Source: Aquificaceae bacterium
Lineage (GTDB): Bacteria; Aquificota; Aquificia; Aquificales; Aquificaceae
DNA: 15,566 nt
Assembly: GCA_025057245.1 (NCBI GenBank)
Contig: JANWYC010000009.1
Span: forward strand, 1-15,566
Direction: 5' to 3'
Position numbers and translations under genes: made by a program. Positions within the stretch are counted from its first letter, which is position 1. Every line of letters begins with the position of its first letter. Positions 7,331 to 15,566 of this stretch are shown in pieces. A model generated the notes under the pieces. It saw only the letters and a program-made list of their open reading frames with translations. It made no database searches and was not told the DNA's origin.

Positions 7331-10300
7331 GGAAAGGGCTTTTACCCTTTGAAAAGATAAAGCTTATGCTTGCCTCTCCTGAAGAGATAAGAAGTTGGAG
7401 CTACGGGGAGGTGAAAAAACCAGAGACCATAAACTACAGAACTCACAAACCAGAAAAGGATGGTCTTTTCTGCGCCAAGATATTTGGACCCATAAAGGAC
7501 TACGAGTGCTTGTGTGGTAAATACAGAGGTAAGCGTTTTGAGGGGACCATATGCGACCGTTGTGGTGTGGAGGTAACCAGGTCATACGTAAGACGCAAAA
7601 GGTTCGGACACATAGAGCTGGCGGCGCCAGTGGCTCACATCTGGTTTCTAAAGAGCACGCCTTCCAAGATAGCCACGCTTATAGGCATGTCAGTCAGAGA
7701 CGTGGAAAGGGTTATTTACTTTGAATCCTATCTGGTGATAGAGTATCCCATGAACGAAGAGGAGGAAAGGAGCTTTGCTCAGCAAGAGGATAGCATACCC
7801 CTAAAGGATGACATGGGGAATGTGAAGTTTGTCAAGCTCCATATTGTGGACGAGGATACATACAACAGAGATTTTGCCACCAGCCTTGAACATAAATACG
7901 AAGGTGGTATGGGTGCGGAGATAATAAAGAGGGTGCTCTCAAGTCTTGACCTTGAGACCTATGCTAAAAAGCTCAGAGAAGAGATAAGACCTTACAGCTT
8001 CGGCTTCGAGGACCTTTCAGAAGAAACCTACCAGAAATACACAAAGCTCTACGAGAGGATGGTAAGGGTGCTGGCAGAAGATTTCAGGCTTTACGGGGTA
8101 GACATAAAGCTTCCAGAGGGTTCTAACCTGGAGCAGGTGCTCCATCGCATAATAGTGGGTGAGCTGTACCTTAACCCGGATGACGGTTCTCTTTCGGAGG
8201 AGAGCCTGGAAGGTTTTCAGACGGGTAGAGAAGCCCTTCAAGCGTTCTACACAAAGGTTAGTCAGAGGAAGAAAGACCTTCCAGTATTTGAAAAGATAAA
8301 GATGGACATAAGGAACGCGGTGTTAAAGGAAGTGCCAGAGTCAAGGGTGAAGAAGGTGCTCAGGGTGCTAAAGCTGGTGGAAGACTTTATGAAAAGTGGT
8401 AATAAACCTGAATGGATGATTTTAGAAGTTCTTCCAGTGCTACCCCCAGAGCTAAGACCCTTAGTAGCCCTTGACGGTGGAAGGTTTGCCACTTCAGACC
8501 TGAATGACCTATACAGGAGGATAATAAACAGAAACAACAGGCTAAAAAGGCTTATAGAGCTTGACGCCCCTGAGATAATCATAAGGAACGAGAAGAGGAT
8601 GCTCCAGGAGGTAGTCTCCGCCCTGATTGACAACGGAAAGCGTGGAAGGGTGGTCACTCAGAACGGAAGGGCCCTTAAGTCTTTGTCCGATTACCTGCGT
8701 GGAAAACAAGGAAGGTTCAGGCAGAACCTTTTGGGTAAAAGGGTGGATTACTCTGGTCGTAGTGTAATTGTGGTCGGTCCAGAGCTGAAGATGCACCAGT
8801 GTGGTCTTCCAAGGATTATGGCTCTGGAGCTTTTCAAATCCTTTGTATACAGAAGGTTGGAGGAGAAAGGTTATGCCACTTCCATAAAGAACGCCAAAAA
8901 GCTGGTGGAGCAGAAGACTCCCGAGGTTTGGGAATGTTTGGAAGAGGTGGTAAAACAGCATCCTGTGTTGCTAAACCGCGCACCCACACTTCATAGGATG
9001 TCAATACAGGCTTTTGAACCCGTGCTGGTAGACGGCAAGGCGATACAGCTACATCCCTTGGTGTGTCCGCCATTTAACGCAGACTTTGACGGAGACCAAA
9101 TGGCTGTGCATGTGCCCTTGAGCATAACCGCACAACTGGAAGCCTACATATTAATGCTTTCCACCCAGAACATTCTATCACCCGCCCATGGCAAGCCCAT
9201 CACCATGCCTTCTCAGGATATGATACTGGGTGTTTACTACATGACCCAGGAGGTGCCGGGTGTAAAGGGTGAAGGTAAACTCTTCTTCAGCAGGGAAGAG
9301 GTCCTGCTTGCTCTTGAAAACAAGAAGATAGACATACATGCCCGCATAAAACTTAGGTTGGAAGACGGTAATGTAATAGAGACTACCCCCGGTAGAGTGC
9401 TTTTCAACAGCATCTTGCCCGAGGGACATCCTTTCGTAAACGAGCCTATGGACAAGAAGAAGGTTTCAAAGCTGATAGCCAATTTTTACAAACGCTACGG
9501 TACGGAGAAAACCGCTCAGCTTCTGGATAAGGTAAAAGAGCTTGGCTTTGATATTGCTACCAGAGCGGCAGTGTCCATAGGTATAGAAGACCTTCAGATA
9601 CCAAAAGTGAAAAAGGAAGTGCTACTTCAGGCTTTTGAGCAGACGGACGATATAGCGGAGCTCCATAGGAACGGTATTATCACCGCAAAAGAGAGATACA
9701 ACAAGATTATAGACCTATGGTCTGAGATAACGGACAAAGTTTCCAAGGCTATGTTTGATGAGATAGAGAAAAGTGAGAGAAGGGAGGGTGAGAAGGTTTA
9801 CACGGGCATATTCAACCCAATATACATGATGGCAAACTCAGGTGCCAGAGGAAACAAAGACCAGATAAGACAGCTGGCGGCTATGAGAGGTCTTATATCA
9901 AAGCACACTGGTGAGTTTATAGAAACGCCCATAGTTTCCAACTTCAGAGAAGGTCTCTCAGTGCTTGAGTACTTTATATCCACCTACGGTGGTAGGAAGG
10001 GTCTTGCGGATACCGCTCTGAAAACTTCTTTTGCGGGATACCTTACCCGTAGGCTGGTGGACGTAGCCCAGGACATTACCATAACCGAGAGAGACTGCGG
10101 AACACACAGGGGCATAGTCATGGAAGCCATAGTGGAAGGTGGTGAGGAAAAGGTGTCTCTCAAAGATAGGATAATAGGTAGGACTCTGGCTGAGGACGTG
10201 ACAGACCCATACACTGGAGAGGTCATAGCCCATAGAAACCAGATAGTGGACGAAGAGATGGCGGACAGGATAGTTCATGCGGGTATAGAGAAGGTTGTAG

Positions 10301-12024
10301 TCAGGTCACCCCTTACGTGCGAAGCACGGCATGGCATATGTGCCATGTGTTACGGATGGGACCTATCTCAGAGAAAGCTCGTGGATTTAGGTGAGGCGGT
10401 TGGCATTATAGCCGCCCAGTCTATCGGAGAACCCGGCACACAACTTACCATGAGAACCTTCCACATAGGTGGTGCGGCTACTGCGGAGAGGGCAAAAGGT
10501 GAGCTCTTAAACGAAAGGGCGGGTGTGGTCAAATATTACAACATAAAACTCATAACCAACAGGGAGGGTAAGAGGATAAACATATCCAAGGACGGTGCAA
10601 TAGGCATTCTAAGCTCCGAAAGCAGGATGTTAGAAAGACACGCGGTGCCCTACGGCGCAAGCATACTGGTAGAAGAGGGTAAAGAGATTGGTGAAAACAC
10701 CCTTCTGGCGGAGTGGGACCCGTTCAACACGCTTATAATAGCGGAGGAGTCAGGAAGGGTAGAGTTCAAAGACATAGCTCTGGATATAACTGTAAAAGAG
10801 GAGAAAGACCCTCTAACAGGGAAGACTTCTACCGTGGTCTACTTTACCAGGTCAAAGGATGCCATGCTCCACACACCCAAGATAGTGGTTCACACAGAGG
10901 ATGGAAGGGAGGTTCCGTATGACCTTCCGGTAAACTCCATAGTGAACATACCAGCAGACAGGCTAAGTTTTGAATGGCAGGTATGCCCCACATGCACTGA
11001 GTCTGAGGGCACGGAGATACAGCACAAATACTACGTGGTAAAAGACTACTACGTTCAGCCCGGCGACATTCTTGCCCGTATACCCAAGGAGATGGCAAAG
11101 GTGCGCGACATAGTAGGTGGTCTTCCAAGAGTGGAAGAGCTCTTTGAAGCCAGAAGACCCAAAAACCCTGCCATACTTACGGAGATAGACGGCATTGTGA
11201 ACATATACGAGGATGCGGACGAGGTTATCCTCTTCAACCCAAAAACTGGGGAGACCAGAAAGTACGACATAAAGAAGGATGAATACATTCTGGTTAGCCA
11301 CGGTCAGTATGTGCAAAAGGGTTCTAAGATAACTGACAGGGTGGTAGCGGATATGGATTGTCAGGTAAGGATAAAAGGTAGAGGCTATAGGGTGGTGGTT
11401 TACAACAAAGAGACAGGTCTTGAGAAAGAATACTTCGTGCCAAAGGGTAAACACCTTCTGGTTAAGAACGGAGACACCGTCAAAGCGGGTGACCCCCTAA
11501 CTGACGGAACACCAGTGCCCGAGGAAATACTCAGGATAAAGGGTGTGGATGAGCTTCAGAGGTTTCTCCTTAAGGAAGTGCAGATGGTTTACAAACTACA
11601 GGGCGTGGACATAAACGACAAGCACTTTGAGATAATCATCCGTCAGATGCTCAGGCGTAGGAGGATAGTAGACCCCGGAGACAGCAGGTTCTTGGTTAAC
11701 GAGGATGTGGAAGTGGAAGAGCTTCAGAGAGAGATAGAGAGAATAAGGGAAGAGGGCGGAAAAATACCCAAGGCGGAGCCCATATTGGTGAGCATATCCA
11801 AAGCGGCGCTGACCTCTCGTAGCTGGATATCCGCCGCTTCTTTCCAAGAGACCACCAAGGTGCTCACCGATGCATCCTGTGAGGGTAAGGTGGATGACCT
11901 AAGGGGCATAAAAGAGAACGTGATAATAGGCAACTTAATCCCTGCGGGCACGGGTTTGTGGGAGTATGCGGACGTGGATGTGGTAGAAGAGGAGAAGGCA
12001 AAAGTTTTGAAAGATGTGTTATAA
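7327..12024 (+). CDS. rpoC: RNA polymerase beta' subunit
   Basis: The beta' subunit is 1565 residues. The N-terminal zinc site is C61, C63, C76, C79 ([15 protein letters not shown]). The catalytic Mg2+ motif NADFDGDQ is at 584-591. The second zinc site is C924, C998, C1005, C1008 ([20 protein letters not shown]). The bridge helix and trigger loop are intact, with [18 protein letters not shown] at 1034-1051. A large insertion (about 1052-1250) follows the trigger helix, resembling E. coli SI3 ([25 protein letters not shown] landmarks) but carrying CPTC at 1220-1223. A clamp insertion of ~115 residues lies at about 220-338 before SGNKPEWMI. The C-terminus holds [10 protein letters not shown] (1504-1513) and GNLIPAGTG. 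The start overlaps the rpoB stop, with GAGGAGG at 7313-7319. A candidate promoter overlaps its stop codon. Confidence 0.99.
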   Translation: MRKGLLPFEKIKLMLASPEEIRSWSYGEVKKPETINYRTHKPEKDGLFCAKIFGPIKDYECLCGKYRGKRFEGTICDRCGVEVTRSYVRRKRFGHIELAAPVAHIWFLKSTPSKIATLIGMSVRDVERVIYFESYLVIEYPMNEEEERSFAQQEDSIPLKDDMGNVKFVKLHIVDEDTYNRDFATSLEHKYEGGMGAEIIKRVLSSLDLETYAKKLREEIRPYSFGFEDLSEETYQKYTKLYERMVRVLAEDFRLYGVDIKLPEGSNLEQVLHRIIVGELYLNPDDGSLSEESLEGFQTGREALQAFYTKVSQRKKDLPVFEKIKMDIRNAVLKEVPESRVKKVLRVLKLVEDFMKSGNKPEWMILEVLPVLPPELRPLVALDGGRFATSDLNDLYRRIINRNNRLKRLIELDAPEIIIRNEKRMLQEVVSALIDNGKRGRVVTQNGRALKSLSDYLRGKQGRFRQNLLGKRVDYSGRSVIVVGPELKMHQCGLPRIMALELFKSFVYRRLEEKGYATSIKNAKKLVEQKTPEVWECLEEVVKQHPVLLNRAPTLHRMSIQAFEPVLVDGKAIQLHPLVCPPFNADFDGDQMAVHVPLSITAQLEAYILMLSTQNILSPAHGKPITMPSQDMILGVYYMTQEVPGVKGEGKLFFSREEVLLALENKKIDIHARIKLRLEDGNVIETTPGRVLFNSILPEGHPFVNEPMDKKKVSKLIANFYKRYGTEKTAQLLDKVKELGFDIATRAAVSIGIEDLQIPKVKKEVLLQAFEQTDDIAELHRNGIITAKERYNKIIDLWSEITDKVSKAMFDEIEKSERREGEKVYTGIFNPIYMMANSGARGNKDQIRQLAAMRGLISKHTGEFIETPIVSNFREGLSVLEYFISTYGGRKGLADTALKTSFAGYLTRRLVDVAQDITITERDCGTHRGIVMEAIVEGGEEKVSLKDRIIGRTLAEDVTDPYTGEVIAHRNQIVDEEMADRIVHAGIEKVVVRSPLTCEARHGICAMCYGWDLSQRKLVDLGEAVGIIAAQSIGEPGTQLTMRTFHIGGAATAERAKGELLNERAGVVKYYNIKLITNREGKRINISKDGAIGILSSESRMLERHAVPYGASILVEEGKEIGENTLLAEWDPFNTLIIAEESGRVEFKDIALDITVKEEKDPLTGKTSTVVYFTRSKDAMLHTPKIVVHTEDGREVPYDLPVNSIVNIPADRLSFEWQVCPTCTESEGTEIQHKYYVVKDYYVQPGDILARIPKEMAKVRDIVGGLPRVEELFEARRPKNPAILTEIDGIVNIYEDADEVILFNPKTGETRKYDIKKDEYILVSHGQYVQKGSKITDRVVADMDCQVRIKGRGYRVVVYNKETGLEKEYFVPKGKHLLVKNGDTVKAGDPLTDGTPVPEEILRIKGVDELQRFLLKEVQMVYKLQGVDINDKHFEIIIRQMLRRRRIVDPGDSRFLVNEDVEVEELQREIERIREEGGKIPKAEPILVSISKAALTSRSWISAASFQETTKVLTDASCEGKVDDLRGIKENVIIGNLIPAGTGLWEYADVDVVEEEKAKVLKDVL

Positions 12025-12025
12025 T
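12017..12025 (+). promoter_or_regulatory. Candidate extended -10 promoter for rpsL at the rpoC stop
   Basis: TGTTATAAT (12017-12025) is a perfect extended -10 element (TGn followed by TATAAT) overlapping the rpoC TAA stop. The sequence 17 nt upstream is not -35-like (GGCAAA), and TTGAAA at 12007-12012 is too close to serve. Transcription would begin near 12032, about 17 nt before the rpsL ATG and close to its AGGAGGT ribosome-binding site (12035-12041), which would leave an almost leaderless message. Extended -10 promoters can work without a -35, but AT-rich junctions also produce TATAAT by chance. Confidence 0.4.
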
Positions 12026-12048
12026 ATTTGGCTTAGGAGGTTTAAAAG

Positions 12049-12456
12049 ATGCCTACCATAAACCAGTTGGTTAAACAGGGCAGAGAGAGCAGGAAGAAGA
12101 AGAGTAAGGCACCAGCCCTTCAGGGCAACCCTCAGAGAAGGGGGGTGTGCGTAAGGGTCTACACGGTAACGCCCAAAAAGCCCAACTCTGCCCTTAGGAA
12201 GGTGACGAGGGTGAGGCTTTCCAGCGGAATAGAGGTGACCGCTTACATACCCGGCGAGGGTCACAACCTTCAGGAGCACTCCCTGGTGCTGGTTAGAGGT
12301 GGTAGGGTCAAAGACCTTCCGGGTGTAAGGTATAAGGTGGTAAGAGGCACGCTTGACACTGCGGGCGTAGCCAACAGAAAACAGTCCAGGTCCAAATACG
12401 GTGCTAAGAGACCAAAGCCAGGTCAACAGGCACAGGCAAAGGGAGGTAAGAAGTAA
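12049..12456 (+). CDS. rpsL: 30S ribosomal protein S12
   Basis: S12 is the decoding-centre protein. The 135 residues include the invariant [17 protein letters not shown] (41-57), with K43 and K44 at the classical streptomycin site in their sensitive form. The [12 protein letters not shown] loop (84-95) contains D89, the residue that is beta-methylthiolated in many bacteria. The C-terminus ([15 protein letters not shown]) is a basic tail about 11 residues longer than E. coli S12. AGGAGGT at 12035-12041 sets the ATG, 24 nt after the rpoC stop. The stop TAA overlaps the rpsG ATG by one base. In E. coli the str operon is separate from rpoBC; here they are adjacent. Confidence 0.98.
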   Translation: MPTINQLVKQGRESRKKKSKAPALQGNPQRRGVCVRVYTVTPKKPNSALRKVTRVRLSSGIEVTAYIPGEGHNLQEHSLVLVRGGRVKDLPGVRYKVVRGTLDTAGVANRKQSRSKYGAKRPKPGQQAQAKGGKK

Positions 12457-12938
12457 TGCCGAGGAAAGGTTCAGTTACACCAAGAGAGACGACGCCCGAC
12501 CCTAAGTATGGGGATGTGATAGTTCATAAGCTTATAAACAAGGTAATGGAGAGTGGTAAAAAGTCTGTGGCGGAGTGGATAGTTTACACAGCCCTTGAAT
12601 CTGCGGCTAAGGAGGTGAACCTACACCCCGTAGAACTCCTTCATAAGGTGGTGGAAAAGCTAAAGCCGGAGTTTGAAGTGCGCCCCAGAAGGGTAGGTGG
12701 TGCTACCTATCAGGTGCCAGTGGAGGTTCAACCAAGAAGGCAGATAAGTCTTGCCATTAAATGGCTGGTTCAGTCCGCAAGGGAAAGGTCAAAGCACAGG
12801 GGTAGCTACACCATGATAGAGAGGTTAAAGGCGGAGCTTTTAGATGCTCTGCAGGAGAAGGGCGGTGCCATAAAGAAGAAGGAAGAGACCCACAAGATGG
12901 CAGAAGCTAACAAAGTTTTTGCTCACTTTAGATGGTAA
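12456..12938 (+). CDS. rpsG: 30S ribosomal protein S7
   Basis: S7 nucleates assembly of the 30S head and lines the E site. The 160 residues match the family (usually ~156). Signatures are [23 protein letters not shown] (about 15-36), the [21 protein letters not shown] beta ribbon (76-96) and the C-terminal [18 protein letters not shown]. The ATG (12456) shares its A with the rpsL stop (TAATG), and GGGAGGT (12441-12447) serves as ribosome-binding site within rpsL. In E. coli, S7 represses translation through a ~100-nt rpsL-rpsG intercistronic structure; no such spacer exists here. Confidence 0.98.
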   Translation: MPRKGSVTPRETTPDPKYGDVIVHKLINKVMESGKKSVAEWIVYTALESAAKEVNLHPVELLHKVVEKLKPEFEVRPRRVGGATYQVPVEVQPRRQISLAIKWLVQSARERSKHRGSYTMIERLKAELLDALQEKGGAIKKKEETHKMAEANKVFAHFRW

Positions 12939-12947
12939 GGAGGAGGT
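12937..12947 (+). promoter_or_regulatory. Duplicated ribosome-binding site that fixes the fusA start
   Basis: AAGGAGGAGGT overlaps the rpsG stop and offers two overlapping SD registers (12937-12943 and 12941-12947), just before the ATG at 12949. The protein from this ATG begins [20 protein letters not shown], as expected for EF-G. It rules out the in-frame TTG at 12919, which lies inside rpsG. Confidence 0.85.
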
Positions 12948-12948
12948 C

Positions 12949-15033
12949 ATGCCAAGATTAGTGCCCATCGATAGACTCAGAAACATAGGTATAGTTGCGC
13001 ACATAGATGCGGGAAAGACCACCACTACGGAGAGGATACTCTACTATACGGGTAAAACCTACAAGATAGGTGAGGTGCACGAAGGTGCGGCTACCATGGA
13101 CTGGATGCCCCAAGAGAGGGAAAGGGGTATAACCATAACCGCTGCGACCACAGCCTGCTACTGGAAGGACCACCAGATAAACATAATAGACACGCCCGGA
13201 CACGTGGACTTTTCGGTGGAAGTGGTGCGCTCTATGAAGGTTCTGGACGGCATCATATTCATATTCTCCGCGGTGGAAGGTGTTCAGCCCCAGTCAGAAG
13301 CCAACTGGAGGTGGGCGGACAGGTTTGGTGTTCCAAGGATAGCCTTTATAAACAAGCTGGATAGGTTGGGTGCGGACTTCTACAGGGTTTTTGCGGAGAT
13401 TGAGAAGAAGTTAAGCATAAAGCCAGTGGCGGTTCAAATCCCCATAGGTGCGGAGGACCAGTTTAAAGGCGTTGTGGACCTTATGCAGATGAAGGCAATA
13501 ATATGGCTCGAAGAGACCCTGGGCGCAAAATACGAGATTGTGGATATCCCTGCGGAGTATAAAGAGAAAGCCCAAGAATGGCGTGCAAAGATGGTGGAAG
13601 CCATAGTGGAAAAGGACGATGAGCTAATGGTTAAATACCTTGAAGGTGAAGAGATACCAGTAGAAGACTTAAAGAGGGTGTTAAGGAAGGCTACCATAAA
13701 CAAGGAGTTGGTGCCCGTTCTGTGCGGTTCCGCCTTCAAAAACAAAGGCGTTCAACCCTTGCTGGATGCGGTGCTTGACTACTTGCCTTCGCCCCTTGAC
13801 GTGCCACCGGTTCGTGGTATAAATCCAAAAACAAATCAGGAAGAGGAAAGGAAGCCCCTTGACGAAGAGCCCTTCTGCGCCTACGCCTTTAAGGTGATGA
13901 GCGACCCCTACGCGGGTCAGCTTACATACTTTAGGGTTTTCTCTGGTAGAGTAACCGCAGGTTCTTACGTTTACAACGCTACAAAGGACAAAAAGGAAAG
14001 GGTGGGAAGACTTCTGCTTATGCATGCCAACTCCAGAGAGGATGTGCAAGAGGCCTCTGCCGGTGAGATAGTGGCTGCTGTGGGTATGGATGCTACCACT
14101 GGTGATACTCTGTGTGATGAAAAGTCATCCATACTTCTTGAAAAACTTGAGTTCCCAGAGCCCGTAATATCCATGGCTATAGAACCAAAGACCAAAAAAG
14201 ACCAAGAGAAACTCTCTCAAGTTCTGAACAAGTTTATGAAAGAAGACCCTACCTTTAAGGCAAGCGCAGACCCAGAGACCGGTCAAACTCTAATACACGG
14301 TATGGGAGAGCTCCATCTGGAGATTATCGTGGACAGGATGAAGCGTGAATACGGCATTGAGGTAAACGTGGGTAAGCCTCAGGTAGCATACAAGGAGACC
14401 ATAAAGGGTAAGGCTACCGCAGAGGGTAAGTTTATCCGTCAGACGGGTGGTAGAGGTCAATACGGACATGCGGTCATAGACATAGAGCCACTGGAAAGAG
14501 GTCAAGGCTTTATCTTTGAAAATGCCATAGTAGGCGGTATCATACCCAAGGAGTATATACCCGCGGTGGAAGAGGGTATAAGGGAAGCTATGCAGAACGG
14601 CGTGCTTGCCGGCTATCCTTTGGTAGACGTAAAAGTTAGGCTCTTTGACGGCTCCTTCCACGAGGTAGACTCTTCGGAGATGGCTTTCAAGATAGCGGGT
14701 TCAATAGCTTTCAAGGAGGCTGCCAAAAAGGCAGGTCTTGTCCTTCTTGAGCCCATCATGGAGGTGGAAGTGGAAACACCAGATGACTACGTGGGTGATG
14801 TGATAGGAGACCTCAACTCCAGAAGGGGTAAGATAATGGGCATGGAAAACAAGGGCATAATCACAGCCATAAGAGCTCATGTGCCCTTGGCGGAGATGTT
14901 CGGATACGCCACCACATTAAGAAGCTTGACACAAGGAAGGGGAACATTTATAATGAAATTTTCTCATTACGACGAAGTTCCCCACAGCCTTACAGAGCAG
15001 ATAGTAGGGGAACGCACCGCAGTAGCAAGATAA
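12949..15033 (+). CDS. fusA: Elongation factor G
   Basis: EF-G is the translocase GTPase; with RRF it also recycles ribosomes. From ATG 12949 it is 694 residues, full length. G-domain motifs are AHIDAGKTT (17-25), the switch-I RGITI (59-63), DTPGH (81-85), NKLD (135-138) and GSAF (260-263). Domain II begins around 305 and domain III around 405 ([19 protein letters not shown], 451-469). The domain IV tip is [15 protein letters not shown] (566-580), and domain V has [27 protein letters not shown] (601-627). The C-terminal [13 protein letters not shown] (659-671) is encoded by DNA that also forms an exact-consensus promoter. The tuf ATG follows the stop by 12 nt. Confidence 0.99.
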   Translation: MPRLVPIDRLRNIGIVAHIDAGKTTTTERILYYTGKTYKIGEVHEGAATMDWMPQERERGITITAATTACYWKDHQINIIDTPGHVDFSVEVVRSMKVLDGIIFIFSAVEGVQPQSEANWRWADRFGVPRIAFINKLDRLGADFYRVFAEIEKKLSIKPVAVQIPIGAEDQFKGVVDLMQMKAIIWLEETLGAKYEIVDIPAEYKEKAQEWRAKMVEAIVEKDDELMVKYLEGEEIPVEDLKRVLRKATINKELVPVLCGSAFKNKGVQPLLDAVLDYLPSPLDVPPVRGINPKTNQEEERKPLDEEPFCAYAFKVMSDPYAGQLTYFRVFSGRVTAGSYVYNATKDKKERVGRLLLMHANSREDVQEASAGEIVAAVGMDATTGDTLCDEKSSILLEKLEFPEPVISMAIEPKTKKDQEKLSQVLNKFMKEDPTFKASADPETGQTLIHGMGELHLEIIVDRMKREYGIEVNVGKPQVAYKETIKGKATAEGKFIRQTGGRGQYGHAVIDIEPLERGQGFIFENAIVGGIIPKEYIPAVEEGIREAMQNGVLAGYPLVDVKVRLFDGSFHEVDSSEMAFKIAGSIAFKEAAKKAGLVLLEPIMEVEVETPDDYVGDVIGDLNSRRGKIMGMENKGIITAIRAHVPLAEMFGYATTLRSLTQGRGTFIMKFSHYDEVPHSLTEQIVGERTAVAR
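14926..14954 (+). promoter_or_regulatory. Exact-consensus sigma-70 promoter inside fusA, upstream of tuf
   Basis: TTGACA (14926-14931), a 17-nt spacer and TATAAT (14949-14954) lie within the last ~110 nt of fusA, coding for residues L660-T661 and F667-M669. Transcription would start near 14961, giving an ~85-nt leader before tuf. It has the same architecture as the rpoB promoter at 2863-2891. Internal tufA promoters within fusA are known in E. coli, so a role in extra EF-Tu synthesis fits. Function is inferred from sequence. Confidence 0.75.
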
Positions 15034-15045
15034 GGAGGTAAGAAT

Positions 15046-15566
15046 ATGGCAAAGGAGAAGTTTGTAAGGGAGAAAGAGCACGTTAACGTGGGCACCATAG
15101 GACACGTAGACCACGGAAAGTCTACACTGACCTCCGCCATCACATGCGTTCTCGGTGCAGGCGTCATGTCTGGCGGTAAAGCCAGATGCATGAGATACGA
15201 AGAGATTGACAAAGCACCAGAAGAGAAAGAAAGAGGTATAACCATAAACATCACACACGTGGAATACGAAACACCCAAAAGACACTACGCACACGTGGAC
15301 TGCCCAGGACATGCGGACTACATCAAGAACATGATAACAGGCGCAGCACAGATGGACGGAGCCATACTGGTGGTATCCGCAGCGGACGGACCAATGCCAC
15401 AAACCAGAGAACACGTATTGCTTGCAAGACAAGTTAACGTTCCATACATAGTAGTGTTTATGAACAAGTGTGATATGGTAGATGATGCGGAGCTATTAGA
15501 CCTCGTGGAACTGGAAGTGAGAGAACTACTTTCCAAGTACGAGTTTCCCGGGGATGACGTGCCGGT
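15046..15566 (+). CDS. tuf: Elongation factor Tu, N-terminal part (3' truncated by window)
   Basis: The first 173 codons of EF-Tu, which delivers aminoacyl-tRNA to the ribosomal A site. P-loop GHVDHGKST is at 19-27, with Ser after the P-loop lysine, where E. coli has Thr. Switch-I threonine is in RGITINI (T66). DCPGH (86-90, with the catalytic histidine) and NKCD (140-143) follow. Relative to E. coli, the effector segment before [14 protein letters not shown] has about four extra residues ([12 protein letters not shown]), as I recall for Aquifex EF-Tu. AAGGAGGT (15032-15039) overlaps the fusA stop and sits 6 nt before the ATG. Domains II and III are beyond the window. Aquificales often carry two tuf copies; whether this one is duplicated cannot be seen. 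Confidence 0.98.
   Translation, partial: MAKEKFVREKEHVNVGTIGHVDHGKSTLTSAITCVLGAGVMSGGKARCMRYEEIDKAPEEKERGITINITHVEYETPKRHYAHVDCPGHADYIKNMITGAAQMDGAILVVSAADGPMPQTREHVLLARQVNVPYIVVFMNKCDMVDDAELLDLVELEVRELLSKYEFPGDDVP

Noticed and set aside
10734..10739. TATAAT inside rpoC
   Set aside because: No -35-like hexamer at 16-18 nt upstream and no TG extension; probably produced by the codons for L-I-I.
12919..12948. Upstream TTG start for fusA giving 10 extra residues
   Set aside because: It lies within rpsG, lacks its own ribosome-binding site, and the ATG at 12949 has a strong one and gives the expected EF-G N-terminus.
14917..15432. Long minus-strand ORF opposite the fusA end and tuf start
   Set aside because: It is the antisense of highly conserved EF-G/EF-Tu codons, with no start signal or recognisable protein features.

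Overview
The window is a dense, single-strand (+) block of the core transcription and translation machinery: nusG (3' end) – small coiled-coil gene – rplK – rplA – rplJ – rplL, then a terminator and promoter, then rpoB – rpoC – rpsL – rpsG – fusA – tuf (5' end). The proteins look like those of a hyperthermophilic Aquificaceae bacterium (Aquifex/Hydrogenobacter/Thermocrinis group). RpoB is 1468 residues and RpoC 1565, the partial EF-Tu carries the Aquifex-like GHVDHGKST and KYEEID/RYEEID type sequence, and codon use is rich in AGA/AGG, ATA and AAG/GAG. The genus cannot be fixed from this window.

Region 1 (1-2786) is the nusG/L11-L1-L10-L12 operon. It has an extra gene at 184-672 encoding a 162-residue, proline- and cysteine-free helical protein with a 47-residue tandem duplication. 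Its start overlaps the nusG stop (ATGA) and its last codons hold the rplK ribosome-binding site, so it is wired into the operon by translation. Gaps between genes are about 1-15 nt, too short for the classical L10 leader.

Region 2 (2787-2923, 137 nt) is the only real intergenic gap. It holds a strong intrinsic terminator (2823-2853), followed 9 nt later by an exact-consensus sigma-70 promoter (TTGACA, 17-nt spacer, TATAAT) for rpoB.

Region 3 (2924-12024) is rpoB and rpoC, overlapping by ATGA. Both keep all the catalytic motifs. They also carry several apparent insertions, including a four-cysteine zinc-ribbon-like module near the RpoB N-terminus, a ~60-residue RpoB insertion, a ~115-residue RpoC clamp insertion, and a trigger-loop (SI3-like) insertion with a CPTC pair.

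Region 4 (12025-15566) is the str cluster rpsL-rpsG-fusA-tuf, joined directly to rpoC. An extended -10 element overlaps the rpoC stop. A second exact-consensus promoter lies inside the 3' coding end of fusA, about 90 nt before tuf, and would give EF-Tu its own transcription.

No RNA genes, mobile elements, CRISPR arrays or minus-strand genes were seen. Much of the window is ordinary core machinery. The points worth a second look are the coiled-coil gene, the promoter inside fusA, and the lineage-specific modules in the RNA polymerase subunits.
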